NCBI GenBank assembly: GCA_016713865.1
Contig: JADJOG010000005.1
Coordinates: 106,738-170,737, forward strand
Length of the DNA stretch: 64,000 nucleotides
Direction: 5' to 3'
DNA from: Flavobacteriales bacterium
Lineage (GTDB): Bacteria > Bacteroidota > Bacteroidia > Flavobacteriales_F > PHOS-HE28
Positions 8,700 through 17,260 of the stretch are shown piece after piece. The notes beneath the pieces were generated by a model. The model was given only the letters and a program-made list of their open reading frames with translations, did no database searches and was not told the DNA's origin. The position numbers and the translations under genes were made by a program. The first letter of the stretch is position 1. The number at the start of each line of letters is the position of its first letter.

Positions 8700-10592
8700 T
8701 CAACGGCCGAGATACACCAGAAGCACGCTAAGGTCGGCTGGCGAAACGCCACTGATGCGCGAGGCCTGGCCCAGGGTGCGCGGCTTGATCTGGTCGAGTT
8801 TCTGGCGTGCCTCAAATGACAATGAGGTCAGGCGCGCATAGTCCATTTCCAGTTCTAGGGGGACATCCTCAAGCCTGTTGAGTTTCTGGGCCATCTCTCG
8901 CTCCTTGCTTAGGTAGCCCTCGTACTTCACATCGGTTTCCACCTGCTCCACCACCTCAGCAGACAGGGTCCCCATGCGCTCCTTGAGTTCGGGAACGGCA
9001 GGTGCGAGATGTTCAATATCGGCCAACGCCACCTGTGGCCGTAGGAGCAGATCGAAGAGCTTCACCCTCTGGTTCAACGGGGATGTTCCACGTGGAACAA
9101 GCACCTCGTTCGCAGCGTCGGGGTCCACGCTTTCGCGGCGTATGGTGGCCACCAGATCGCGCACGTATTGCTGCTTCAACTCCACGCGACGCATGCGCTC
9201 ATCATCCGCCAGACCCAGGGCGCGGGAGAGGGGGGTGAGGCGGATGTCCGCATTGTCCTGGCGCAGGAGGATGCGGAATTCGGCCCGGCTGGTGAACATG
9301 CGGTAGGGCTCTTCGGTGCCCTTGGTAATCAGGTCGTCGATGAGTACGCCGATGTAGGCCTCGTCCCGGCGCAGGATGAAGGGCTCATTTTCGTGCAGCT
9401 TCAGGTGGGCGTTGATGCCCGCCATCAGCCCCTGGCAGGCCGCCTCTTCATAGCCCGTAGTGCCGTTGATCTGGCCGGCGAAATAGAGCCCTTGCACGCG
9501 CTTCGTTTCCAGCGTGTGGTGCAGCTGGGTAGGGGGGAAGTAGTCGTACTCCACTGCGTAGCCCGGACGGAAGAGGCGGGCTTGCGCGAAGCCGGGCACC
9601 TTGCGCAGTGCCGCCACCTGCACTTCCTCGGGCAAACTGGTGCTGAAGCCGTTGATGTAGGTCTCCACCGTATCCCAGCCCTCGGGCTCCACGAAGATCT
9701 GGTGGCGGTCCTTGTCGGCGAAGCGGTCGATCTTGTCCTCGATGCTGGGACAATAGCGCGGCCCCACACCCTGAATGCGCCCTGCGAACATCGGGCTGCG
9801 GTCGAAGCCCGTGCGTAGGATGTCGTGCACCTCGGGACTGGTGTAGGTGATCCAGCAGCTCAGCTGGTGGGGTAGGGGGTGGGTGCTTTCCGAAAAGCTG
9901 AATTTGCCCGGACGCTCATCGCCCATTTGCTCTTCCAGCAGGCTGTAGTCTATGCTGCGACCATCCACCCGGGGCGGGGTACCGGTCTTCATCCGGCCGG
10001 CCTCGAAGCCCATTTCCACCAGTTGCTCGGTGATGCCATGGCTGGCCTTTTCGCCCGCGCGGCCGCCGCCGAAATGCTTCTCGCCGATGTGCATCACCCC
10101 GTTCATGAAGGTGCCGCTGGTGAGCACCACGGCCTGCGCGGCAATGGTGAGCCCCATACCGGTGACCACCCCGGTGATGCGTGGGTCATCCCCGCCATCG
10201 GTGCGAATGCGCACCACGGTGTCCTGCAGAAAGTGCACGTTGGGCAGGCTCTCCAGGGTCTTACGCCACTCCCAAGCGAAGCGCATGCGGTCGTTTTGCG
10301 TACGGGGACTCCACATGGCGGGACCCTTGCTGCGGTTTAGCATGCGGAACTGCACGGCGCTGTGGTCGCTCACAATGCCGCTGTACCCACCCATTGCATC
10401 TATCTCCCTGATTATCTGACCCTTAGCCACTCCACCCATGGCCGGGTTACAGCTCATTTGGCCGATGGCGCCCATGTTCATTGTCACCAGTAGCACGCGC
10501 GACCCTAGGTTAGCTGCTGCTGCTGCTGCCTCACAGCCGGCGTGGCCACCGCCAATGACGAGTATGTCGTAGTGTGTCACAAGCCAAGACAT
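8700..10592 (-). CDS. mnmG: tRNA uridine-5-carboxymethylaminomethyl synthesis enzyme MnmG (GidA)
   Basis: A 630-residue FAD enzyme that, with MnmE, installs the cmnm5 modification at wobble uridine 34 of certain tRNAs. The dinucleotide-binding motif ILVIGGGHAGCEAA is at residues about 9-22, followed by the conserved MSCNPAMGGVAKG, and the C-terminal helical GidA domain is complete. Length is normal. The start is ATG at 10592; the frame stays open for 42 further codons but these do not resemble MnmG. The coding sequence contains a perfect parS-like site (9084-9099), read as codons for LVPRGT. It sits in the flavobacterial ybeY-mnmG-methyltransferase order. Confidence 0.96.
   Translation of the reverse strand: MSWLVTHYDILVIGGGHAGCEAAAAAANLGSRVLLVTMNMGAIGQMSCNPAMGGVAKGQIIREIDAMGGYSGIVSDHSAVQFRMLNRSKGPAMWSPRTQNDRMRFAWEWRKTLESLPNVHFLQDTVVRIRTDGGDDPRITGVVTGMGLTIAAQAVVLTSGTFMNGVMHIGEKHFGGGRAGEKASHGITEQLVEMGFEAGRMKTGTPPRVDGRSIDYSLLEEQMGDERPGKFSFSESTHPLPHQLSCWITYTSPEVHDILRTGFDRSPMFAGRIQGVGPRYCPSIEDKIDRFADKDRHQIFVEPEGWDTVETYINGFSTSLPEEVQVAALRKVPGFAQARLFRPGYAVEYDYFPPTQLHHTLETKRVQGLYFAGQINGTTGYEEAACQGLMAGINAHLKLHENEPFILRRDEAYIGVLIDDLITKGTEEPYRMFTSRAEFRILLRQDNADIRLTPLSRALGLADDERMRRVELKQQYVRDLVATIRRESVDPDAANEVLVPRGTSPLNQRVKLFDLLLRPQVALADIEHLAPAVPELKERMGTLSAEVVEQVETDVKYEGYLSKEREMAQKLNRLEDVPLELEMDYARLTSLSFEARQKLDQIKPRTLGQASRISGVSPADLSVLLVYLGR
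9084..9099. promoter_or_regulatory. parS ParB-binding site, copy 2 (perfect 16/16 palindrome)
   Basis: TGTTCCACGTGGAACA is a perfect palindrome and matches TGTTnCACGTGnAACA at all fixed positions. It lies inside the mnmG coding region, about 400 bases from copy 1. No parA or parB gene is in the window. Confidence 0.9.
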
Positions 10593-10609
10593 TTGATGTC
10601 CGGGGTGGG

Positions 10610-10617
10610 CAAATCTA
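10610..10617 (-). promoter_or_regulatory. -7 box (TAGATTTG) for mnmG
   Basis: An exact TAnnTTTG match on the minus strand, 17 bases before the mnmG ATG; it indicates that mnmG has its own promoter rather than relying on ybeY. Confidence 0.5.
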
Positions 10618-10692
10618 CCGGATGATACATGGTTGGCCTGTTTGGGGCAACGAACTAGAACAAGCGTTCGTCTGAGATTGGGTCGCGTGAGA

Positions 10693-10699
10693 TAATTTG
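10693..10699 (+). promoter_or_regulatory. -7 box (TAATTTG) for the small exported protein gene
   Basis: TAATTTG, one base short of TAnnTTTG, lies 25 bases upstream of the ATG at 10725. Confidence 0.4.
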
Positions 10700-10724
10700 C
10701 GCACCCTAAACAAAGCACCTCGAC

Positions 10725-11090
10725 ATGAAGAAGCTCTTTGCATCATTCGCTATTGCAGTTTTCTGCTGCACGATGCCTGTGTTTGGGCAGAACGCCGGTG
10801 CGCCCGATAGAGAAGAAGTTCTGAAAATGAGTGCTAGCCTTAAGGAGGCACATGGTCACGTGAGCAAGAGTCTAGCTATGCTCAATCGGGAAATTGGTCC
10901 TGATGCGGAAGCCGCTACAGCCGCACAACGCGCCGAACGCGAGGAGCTGACGGCCATTAAGGTTGCAATGGATGCCGCGTTAACCAGCTTCACCACCGAC
11001 ACAGAAGCGCAATGGGCCGAGGTGAAGCAGAAGAGCGAAGCAAGTCGGAAACGGGCCGTAGAGCTTGTAGAGCGCAGGGCGAATCATTGA
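10725..11090 (+). CDS. small exported helical protein, unknown function
   Basis: A 121-residue protein not recognised from any named family. A signal peptide (MKKLFASFAIAVFCCTMPVFGQ) is followed by about 95 residues that look almost entirely alpha-helical and rich in Ala, Glu, Lys and Arg, with heptad-like spacing, so a periplasmic coiled coil is plausible. It is the only plus-strand gene in the block and sits between ybeY and mnmG, which are adjacent or nearly so in related genomes as I know them. It has its own promoter-like TAATTTG and converges on ybeY with four bases between the stops. Confidence 0.7.
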   Translation: MKKLFASFAIAVFCCTMPVFGQNAGAPDREEVLKMSASLKEAHGHVSKSLAMLNREIGPDAEAATAAQRAEREELTAIKVAMDAALTSFTTDTEAQWAEVKQKSEASRKRAVELVERRANH

Positions 11091-11094
11091 CCTG

Positions 11095-11511
11095 TCAGTA
11101 ACGCTTCAAGTGAGCGTCTTCGATTCGGCGCATGGATGCTTTTTGTTCCTCAGAGCGGTCCTGATGGCCGAGCAGATGCAACAGGCCGTGCAGCATAACA
11201 CGACGGAGTTCCTCTTGATGGCTGACGGAAAATCCACTCGCGTTCTCTTTGGTGCGGTGGTAGCTGATTAAAATGTCACCATTGACGGCTGCGCCATCAC
11301 TGTTGTCGAATGCGATAACATCGGTGAAATAGTGCCTGTCAAGAAAGCGCATGTTGTATTGACGCAGGTCCTCGTCACTCAAGAGCACGAGATTTAATAC
11401 GTCGATTGAGCGACCATGGTCCTGAGCCACAGAGTGGAGCCAGCGCCGGACGCGAGGCTTATCGCGGAAGGCGTGCGGAACTCCTTGCGCCGTGAAGGCG
11501 ATGCCGCTCAT
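11095..11511 (-). CDS. ybeY: endoribonuclease YbeY (rRNA maturation)
   Basis: A 138-residue zinc-dependent YbeY that matures the 16S rRNA 3' end and takes part in ribosome quality control. The metal-binding signature is present as HGLLHLLGHQDRSEEQ near the C-terminus, together with DVIAFDNS and the GDILIS strand. It lies three bases after the anti-sigma-like ATPase gene on the same strand. Confidence 0.93.
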   Translation of the reverse strand: MSGIAFTAQGVPHAFRDKPRVRRWLHSVAQDHGRSIDVLNLVLLSDEDLRQYNMRFLDRHYFTDVIAFDNSDGAAVNGDILISYHRTKENASGFSVSHQEELRRVMLHGLLHLLGHQDRSEEQKASMRRIEDAHLKRY

Positions 11512-11514
11512 CGT

Positions 11515-11952
11515 TTACTCCTGCACAGGCTGAAGGCCGAAGGACATGACAACAATGGCCCCGTTCTCTGCGAATTCAACAGAATCGGCAAGCGCACGCA
11601 TCAGAAAAACCCCGCGGCCGTGGGGCTTCTCGATATTCTGTGGATCCGTAGGGTCTGGAAGGTGATTGAAATCAAAGCCAGCGCCCTGGTCCTGAACCAT
11701 GAATACTATGCTCGAGTCCTGCATCCTGTAACCCAATGTCACGGTCTTCGAAGGGTCCAATCCGTTGCCGTGGTGAATCGCGTTGTTGACAGCCTCGGTG
11801 AGGGCAATCAGAATGTTGCCATACCGGCTTTCATGAACACCATGCTTGGCGCAGGCATCATCAATGAGTTTCTCTGCCAAGGAGATGTTCTCTGCCTTGG
11901 CCGGGAATTCAATTCGCTCGGTGAAAGCCATTTCGCTTGTTAGGGCGGCCAT
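11515..11952 (-). CDS. anti-sigma-factor-like ATP-binding protein (RsbW/SpoIIAB type)
   Basis: A 145-residue HATPase_c protein of the serine-kinase anti-sigma type. The N box reads ALTEAVNNAIHHGN, the G1 box VQDQGAGFDFNHLP, and the G2 box PHGRGVFLMRALADSVEF. In the RsbW family such proteins bind or phosphorylate partner anti-anti-sigma factors; no partner is encoded here. The first ATG is at 11952 and another at 11931. It lies between DUF4175 and ybeY, a known flavobacterial order, six bases after the DUF4175 stop. Confidence 0.85.
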   Translation of the reverse strand: MAALTSEMAFTERIEFPAKAENISLAEKLIDDACAKHGVHESRYGNILIALTEAVNNAIHHGNGLDPSKTVTLGYRMQDSSIVFMVQDQGAGFDFNHLPDPTDPQNIEKPHGRGVFLMRALADSVEFAENGAIVVMSFGLQPVQE

Positions 11953-11957
11953 GTGTA

Positions 11958-14432
11958 TCAGGGTCGGTCAAAAGTACCGAAATAGGCGTTCACGCGCTCT
12001 CGATAGTAGGGTTTTAAGCCAGGGGGCAGTGTTCGCAAGAGTTCAGCCTCTCTCGTCTTGAGCAGTTGCTGTTTAACAAACAAGGATGGATTCGCTGGCG
12101 GCATAATGAGCCCTTCTTGGCTGGTCCGCTTCTGATCCAATTCTCGCTCACGTTCTGCTTTTTCATGCTCAAGCATGCGAACCATTATTTCTTGCTGGCG
12201 GCGCAGGGTTTCCGGCGAGATGTTCTTGTTGACCAGGTCACGCTCTTGTTGCTCCATCTGCTGAGCCAGCTTGTTGATTTCGTTGCCGGCTCCCGAGCCA
12301 TCCTTGTTCATTTCCTGAGCAATCCGCTGCATTTCCTTCCGAATCGCCGCCTGCTGTGCCGCCATTTGAGCTAGTTGTTGGCTCATGCCCGGAAGACCCA
12401 TTCCCCCGGGATTCTGTTGGCCTGGCTTTTCCCCCGGCTTCCTTCCTTGCTCTTGGGCCTTCCGCATCTCTTCCAACTGCTTCTGAAGCGCCTGCTGTTG
12501 TGCTTTCATTTTCGCTATACCCTGACCCCCCTGACCGCCTGGTTTCTTTCCGGGTTTGTTGCAGCTTCCGCTCCCCGGCTTGCTCTGCGCATTCATCTGC
12601 TGCATCATTTGTTGAAGGGCCTCATCCAATAGCAGGGCGAGATTATTCAGTGAGGTCATCGCCCGCTGCTGCTTATCGGCTGCCATGGGTTTGAAGCGTT
12701 CGTTGGCGCGCGCTTCACCCAATAGCCTGCGGCCTTCATCCATGTTGTCATTCACGGAGTTCATCTCTCGATTCACGACGCTTTGTATTTGCGGCACCCG
12801 CTTGCTTAGCGCGAAGAGGGAGTCCTCGATAACCTTCGCGTCGTCGCGAAGCTTGCGCTGAACCCTTCCATGCTGCACCCAGCGCGGGTCGCGAATGCTG
12901 GTGGCTGCGGCGGCGTTCATGAGGGACTCTTGTTCGAAGCTTAGATGGACGATATTCTCGAGCAACTGGCGAAGCGCGTCGGCGTCCTCCTCTTGCTGTT
13001 CTTGTTCGGCGGATTGCATGGCGCTTTGCATCTTGAACGCCAGCTGCTCCATTTTTTCTGCTGCGCTTTTCTGGTTGCCGGAAGCCTTTTGGTTCTGCTC
13101 TTTCTCGAGTTGGTCGCTGCCTTGTTTCTGATGATCCTCGATTTCCTGCTCCTGTTGGTCTGTTTCCGGAAGACTCATGGGCTGCTCTAGCTCATCATTC
13201 TTCTTGCCCAGCTCATCCAGTTGCTCGCGCAGACCCTCGAATTCCTTATTCAAACCCTCTTGCTCCTGTTTAATCTCTTCCTGAGATCGCTTGCCGGCCT
13301 CGGTTTCTTCGGCTAGTTTGTCTTGACGTTTTGCGAGATCCTTTAGACGCTGTGCAAGGTCTTCGGCTTTCTGCTCCACCTCCATTCGCTTGAGCATTTC
13401 CAGCGCCCTGTCAAGCTCCTTTTCCACATCCTCTTGCCCAAGCTTCATTTCCCGAAGCTGCTCTTGAAGCATCTCTTTATCAAGGTGCTGCATGAGCTCC
13501 TCGACCTTTTTATAGAGGTCTTTCATCTCCTCGCTGAGGACATTCTCGAACAGCTCTTGTACTCGTTGCTGCTTCTCCATCAGGCGCTCGTCTGCGGGGC
13601 TGAATTCCTGCCGCTCAAGCTGATTATGACGTACATCGTCCGCTGCGCGCTCTATTTGTAGCTCTAACTTCTTCTGGCGGTCGATGATGTCCTCTAGGCG
13701 TCGCTTGTCCTGCCAATCCGCCTCTTTCTTTTCCAGCAATTCGCGGCGCAGTTTGTCGAGCTCGCGTTGAAGCTCCTTGGCCTCCTGCATGCTCTCTCGC
13801 AGCTTTTCTTTCGCGCTTTCGCTTCGCGCATCTTGGCGCTCGGATAGCTCCTTCAATGATGGAGCTGCGAAAATGCCCATGGCCGTTCGTGCACTCTTGC
13901 TGCCATTCACGCCGTCGTTGTCCCACACCTCGAACCAGTATTCGATGCGGTCCCCTGGAGAGATTGAAAGCTCGCTCAGGTTCCAAGTATGAAAGAAGCG
14001 TTGCCGGGTTGCTCGTGCATCCAATGGTAGCGACAAGGATCCTTGTCGCAATTGCACAGGAACACTGTCACCGCCTGTGGCGAAGCGAAAGTGAAAGGAC
14101 AAGCGCCGGATGCCGTGATCATCGGACGCCTCACCCGAGAAGTGCAGCAGCTTGATTGCAGCGGAATCTTGATGAAGGTCGGCATGGATAGCTGGAAAGA
14201 GGTCGGGAATCACTTCGACGCGATGGATGAGCGAATCTCTGCCGGGCTGGCCGTTGCGGCTCACCTTCATGGTGTAGTTCTGGCTATTGAGCAAAACCTG
14301 GCGGGCGTGAAAAACGCCTGCTCCAGCATCCATAGATGCTGCAAGCACGGTGTCCGCAAGTCGCAGCGCAAGCGCATCAGCGCTGCGCGCGCGAATGCTC
14401 CAAGTCACCTCTGTGCCCGCGGGCACGGTCAA
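11958..14432 (-). CDS. DUF4175-family protein, C-terminal fragment (frameshifted)
   Basis: About 824 codons of a large DUF4175 protein. After an Ig-like segment (TVPAGTEVTWSIRARS) comes a very long Gln/Glu/Lys-rich coiled coil (residues about 210-560), a Gly/Pro/Gln-rich stretch, another helical region, and the family-typical end LPPGLKPYYRERVNAYFG. The function of the family is unknown; it is membrane-anchored through the fragment upstream. The true protein continues from 14447-15361: adding one base to the run of four G at plus positions 14458-14461 restores one frame of about 1,130 residues, the normal family length. The TTG at the start of this frame is therefore not a real start. Confidence 0.85.
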   Translation of the reverse strand: MTVPAGTEVTWSIRARSADALALRLADTVLAASMDAGAGVFHARQVLLNSQNYTMKVSRNGQPGRDSLIHRVEVIPDLFPAIHADLHQDSAAIKLLHFSGEASDDHGIRRLSFHFRFATGGDSVPVQLRQGSLSLPLDARATRQRFFHTWNLSELSISPGDRIEYWFEVWDNDGVNGSKSARTAMGIFAAPSLKELSERQDARSESAKEKLRESMQEAKELQRELDKLRRELLEKKEADWQDKRRLEDIIDRQKKLELQIERAADDVRHNQLERQEFSPADERLMEKQQRVQELFENVLSEEMKDLYKKVEELMQHLDKEMLQEQLREMKLGQEDVEKELDRALEMLKRMEVEQKAEDLAQRLKDLAKRQDKLAEETEAGKRSQEEIKQEQEGLNKEFEGLREQLDELGKKNDELEQPMSLPETDQQEQEIEDHQKQGSDQLEKEQNQKASGNQKSAAEKMEQLAFKMQSAMQSAEQEQQEEDADALRQLLENIVHLSFEQESLMNAAAATSIRDPRWVQHGRVQRKLRDDAKVIEDSLFALSKRVPQIQSVVNREMNSVNDNMDEGRRLLGEARANERFKPMAADKQQRAMTSLNNLALLLDEALQQMMQQMNAQSKPGSGSCNKPGKKPGGQGGQGIAKMKAQQQALQKQLEEMRKAQEQGRKPGEKPGQQNPGGMGLPGMSQQLAQMAAQQAAIRKEMQRIAQEMNKDGSGAGNEINKLAQQMEQQERDLVNKNISPETLRRQQEIMVRMLEHEKAERERELDQKRTSQEGLIMPPANPSLFVKQQLLKTREAELLRTLPPGLKPYYRERVNAYFGTFDRP
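11969..11976 (-). promoter_or_regulatory. -7 box (TACTTTTG) before the anti-sigma-like gene
   Basis: An exact TAnnTTTG match lying inside the last codons of DUF4175, 16 bases before the ATG at 11952. It could start an internal transcript for the ATPase and ybeY. Confidence 0.4.
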
Positions 14433-14446
14433 TTCGGTCGCTTGGC

Positions 14447-15361
14447 CTATATGCTCAGGGGCAGATTCAGATAGTCGGGAAAGCGGAGGGCGGCACGGAC
14501 CTCCAATACCGCGGGATCCGGAATGGGCCTAAGACGGTACTCGTCGCTCGTAAATCCATCAGCGGCAAGACGAAAAACCACCACCTCGTCTACATTCCTG
14601 AATCGATGCTTGAAGCGAGCTCCCCCGTGACCAACCATAGGCGCCGTAGAGCCATTGGCGACCAAAGCGACCTGCGTTGGAACGGCCTCGCCCCTTAGCT
14701 CAATGAACAGCTCGAAATCCTGCTCTTCTGGAACAGTGAGCGAATCGTTGATGATCACGAACTGGAATGGGGCCTCTTGAACGAATTCGGTATTGTGCTG
14801 AAGTATCCGCCTTGTTGGATCCGTGATGATGCCCGGTCTGGCGAAGAGCAGAACACATAGCACGGCAAGGGGAGGGAGCGCAAGACGCAGGTGTCGACTA
14901 TTTCGCCGGAGATCAATGGCGGACGAGAAGGGCACAGGGCCAAGCTCATTGCTCCGCTGAGCTATTGCGGCCTCGAGCAGCGCACTGCTCGAGGCCGAAG
15001 CATCGGCTTGGTCGCGAAGCTGTAATGTGTTCAGGAGCTTATCCCGGATATCCGGGAAGTGACTTCCGATGATGCTGGCCGCTTGCGCATGAGAAATGAT
15101 GCGACCGAGCCGCATCAGCTTCATAAGTGGGATGACGAAGAAGCGCCCAAGGATGAACCCCATTGCGCCAAGGGCCCCCCAGAATAACCAGAAGCGCGCG
15201 CTGGTGCCGAAATGGCCGAGGTGCTCCAGAAGCGCGGCAACGAGGAAAACCGTCACAAGCAGGCCCGCGGCATAGAGCCCGCCGCGAATAAGGCGATCCT
15301 TGTAGTACTTGCGGATGAAGCCATCCAGCTTGGAGACCAGATGCTGATACTCGGCGTTCAT
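14447..15361 (-). CDS. DUF4175-family protein, N-terminal fragment (frameshifted)
   Basis: The 304-codon N-terminal part of the same protein. It has two or three membrane segments (GGLYAAGLLVTVFLVAAL, FWLFWGALGAMGFILG, and a third near residue 185 LALPPLAVLCVLLFA), then extracytoplasmic beta-rich sequence ending RFPDYLNLP before running into a stop. Continuation with one extra C (minus strand) gives PPEHIGQATELTVPAG, which joins smoothly with the downstream fragment. Confidence 0.85.
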   Translation of the reverse strand: MNAEYQHLVSKLDGFIRKYYKDRLIRGGLYAAGLLVTVFLVAALLEHLGHFGTSARFWLFWGALGAMGFILGRFFVIPLMKLMRLGRIISHAQAASIIGSHFPDIRDKLLNTLQLRDQADASASSSALLEAAIAQRSNELGPVPFSSAIDLRRNSRHLRLALPPLAVLCVLLFARPGIITDPTRRILQHNTEFVQEAPFQFVIINDSLTVPEEQDFELFIELRGEAVPTQVALVANGSTAPMVGHGGARFKHRFRNVDEVVVFRLAADGFTSDEYRLRPIPDPAVLEVRAALRFPDYLNLPLSI

Positions 15362-15433
15362 TCTGATGGAGCGGCAGCGCCGTTCAATGCAAAGCTAGGG
15401 CGATGCACAAGTCGTTTCGACCCATATCGCGCC

Positions 15434-15528
15434 TTATTGCCTGATGAGGCGCCGGAAGAGCATGTGGTCGCCGTCGTGCAACCGCACCACATAAGAGCCC
15501 GATGAGAGCTCTATGGTGACAGCCTCCA
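15434..15528 (-). pseudogene. out-of-frame C-terminal tail of the T9SS protein at 15529-17205
   Basis: In the next frame the sequence continues as KGKLMEAVTIELSSGSYVV and ends RLHDGDHMLFRRLIRQ-stop. This is the missing end of a type A T9SS sorting domain. One extra A in the AAGGG stretch near 15536-15545 would join the two. Confidence 0.75.
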
Positions 15529-17205
15529 TCAGTTTGCCCTTGGTAGGCCTTGCGCCCAAGACCTCACGACACGACCTTCGATGTCGAGCAACTCGAGATG
15601 CACAGTGGAGGAGGACAGCCCGTCGGCCGCAATGGTAAACGGCCCAGCGGTTGGTGCCGGGAAGACCGCAAAGCGGGCAGGTTGGGCAGCGGCGTGGTCA
15701 GATAGTTCAGTGGTGTCCCAAAGGAAACTCAGGTTGATGATGCACCCGTTGCCCGCATCAACCGTTACGGCATAGGTGCCATCGCCCTGGAGGAATACGA
15801 ATGCCGCGCTTCCTGGGATGGGCGTGCCATTGTATGTCCAGGCATAGCTCGTGTATCCGCTGGGCACGAAGAGCACATTGCCGGAATGCGCGATATTGAA
15901 AACAGGGCAAACCACGATCGCATTGCTCGTATCGGCGCAGCCGAAGCCATTCGTGCCAACCAGTTGCCAAACACCAGGACCGGTGGGCAACACGCATGCG
16001 CCGGTCTCATCGGGAATCGGTTGTCCATCGAGCAGCCAGACATAGGAGGCCAAATCCGGATCAACCGCGCAAAGCTCCGTCGTGGCGCCATTCTGCGTGA
16101 TTGCCGCATTCGGTAACGGGAATACGCTGACATATGCCGTGTCGTTGAAAACCTGCTGCGGCTCATTGGTGATCGACAGGCTGCCGGCGGTTCCTCCTGC
16201 CACGTTGAAGAAGAGTGTTCCTGCGCCGGTGAGTGTCATGTTGTAAGTGCCCAACAGATCATCGCTGCTGATCACGTCCTCATCGTAGAATGAAATCGAG
16301 TAGGGTGGGTTATCGAGCAGCAGGCCGAGGTTCGTCCATGTTGCCGATGAGACATCGGTGAAAGCACTTGAGGTGTAGGTACCACCAGTTGCGTTGGTGA
16401 GCACGAAATAAGGATCGGGCGAACCCGTGCAGCCGACCAAGGGCAGGTTGGGCTCCTCGACGTCGCCGCACCAGTTGCTGTTCGTGCTCGCTAACGTTAC
16501 CGTTTGAAGCACGTATCCGCCAATCGTGGTTTGCAGCGAAACCGTGTAGGTGCCTGCCGGAGCGAATGTTTGGGCGGGCGGGTTTGCGCTATTGCTGGTG
16601 GCGCCGTTCCCGAAGTTCCATGCATAGCTCATGGGTGAGGGCGTACCATCAATCAGCGCTTGGAAGCTTGCCGTAACCGTCCCGCAGCCTGTAGTAGGTG
16701 CATAGGAAAAACTCGCGTTTCCGCCAGACCCAGGAAGCACAGTGATTGAAACAGGGAACGAGGTGGGCACATCAAGCGTGAAGCCGCTGGCGTTCACTGT
16801 TGCAATCACACTGATGGTTACCATGTAGTCACCGGCCCCGAAGGGCGTGCCACAAATACGGGCACAACCAAAGGGGTCGTCCTGCGGGTAATAGACGCCA
16901 GTGGGTGAGCTGGCCGTGAACTGCAGCCCGAAAGGCATTCCGGAAACATCGGTGACCGTAAGCTGTAATAGGGTGACATCGAACCCAGAACCAGGATCCG
17001 TGAAGGTTGGGGGCATCCAGAAAGTGAAATCCTGCTCATAATAGACCCCGACTGTCGCCGGAGGCGCCGTCTCGGGGCACAGCGTTGGGAAGGCAGGAGA
17101 GGTGGTGCAGGTTTGATCCGGGACGCAGCCATCGCATTGAGCGAACGAATCGGCAGCAATCAATGCACAGGTCACAAACAGGCAACGATAGAAGCTTGAC
17201 CACAT
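15529..17205 (-). CDS. secreted T9SS-sorted protein with PKD-like and C2-like domains, copy 1 (tail frameshifted)
   Basis: 558 codons: signal peptide (to about residue 22, SFA-Q), an N-terminal putative-Ig domain of about 150 residues with paired cysteines (FGCARICGTPFGAGDY), a PKD-like domain (SYAWNFGNGATSNSANP), a C2-like segment (ISFYDEDVISSDDLLGTY), cysteine-containing Ig-like repeats, and a truncated C-terminal sorting domain (FAVFPAPTAGPFTIAADG). By family it is exported through the T9SS and attached to or released from the cell surface; the ligand is unknown. It shares its whole layout with the next gene (17261-18822), so they are tandem paralogues. The frame breaks about 30 residues before the true end. 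Confidence 0.85.
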   Translation of the reverse strand: MWSSFYRCLFVTCALIAADSFAQCDGCVPDQTCTTSPAFPTLCPETAPPATVGVYYEQDFTFWMPPTFTDPGSGFDVTLLQLTVTDVSGMPFGLQFTASSPTGVYYPQDDPFGCARICGTPFGAGDYMVTISVIATVNASGFTLDVPTSFPVSITVLPGSGGNASFSYAPTTGCGTVTASFQALIDGTPSPMSYAWNFGNGATSNSANPPAQTFAPAGTYTVSLQTTIGGYVLQTVTLASTNSNWCGDVEEPNLPLVGCTGSPDPYFVLTNATGGTYTSSAFTDVSSATWTNLGLLLDNPPYSISFYDEDVISSDDLLGTYNMTLTGAGTLFFNVAGGTAGSLSITNEPQQVFNDTAYVSVFPLPNAAITQNGATTELCAVDPDLASYVWLLDGQPIPDETGACVLPTGPGVWQLVGTNGFGCADTSNAIVVCPVFNIAHSGNVLFVPSGYTSYAWTYNGTPIPGSAAFVFLQGDGTYAVTVDAGNGCIINLSFLWDTTELSDHAAAQPARFAVFPAPTAGPFTIAADGLSSSTVHLELLDIEGRVVRSWAQGLPRAN

Positions 17206-17227
17206 GGTGTTTCGTTTTTCGGCGTTG

Positions 17228-17235
17228 GAAATGTA
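17228..17235 (-). promoter_or_regulatory. -7 box (TACATTTC) for T9SS protein copy 1
   Basis: TACATTTC, one mismatch from TAnnTTTG, lies 22 bases upstream of the ATG at 17205. Confidence 0.35.
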
Positions 17236-17260
17236 GGAGAAAGACCTTGGTGCGTTCGCA

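Noticed and set aside
9000..9240. Small plus-strand gene encoding a peptide with MFHVEQ
   Set aside because: MFHVEQ is the translation of the parS palindrome; such small frames are known artefacts of ParB sites in coding regions.
10505..10530. GCT/GCTG microsatellite
   Set aside because: It encodes the run of alanines after the FAD-binding motif of MnmG, which is normal for the family.
14447..14470. Programmed ribosomal frameshift in DUF4175
   Set aside because: There is no slippery heptamer or following structure, and the same kind of one-base break occurs in many unrelated genes of the window, so a consensus error is more likely.
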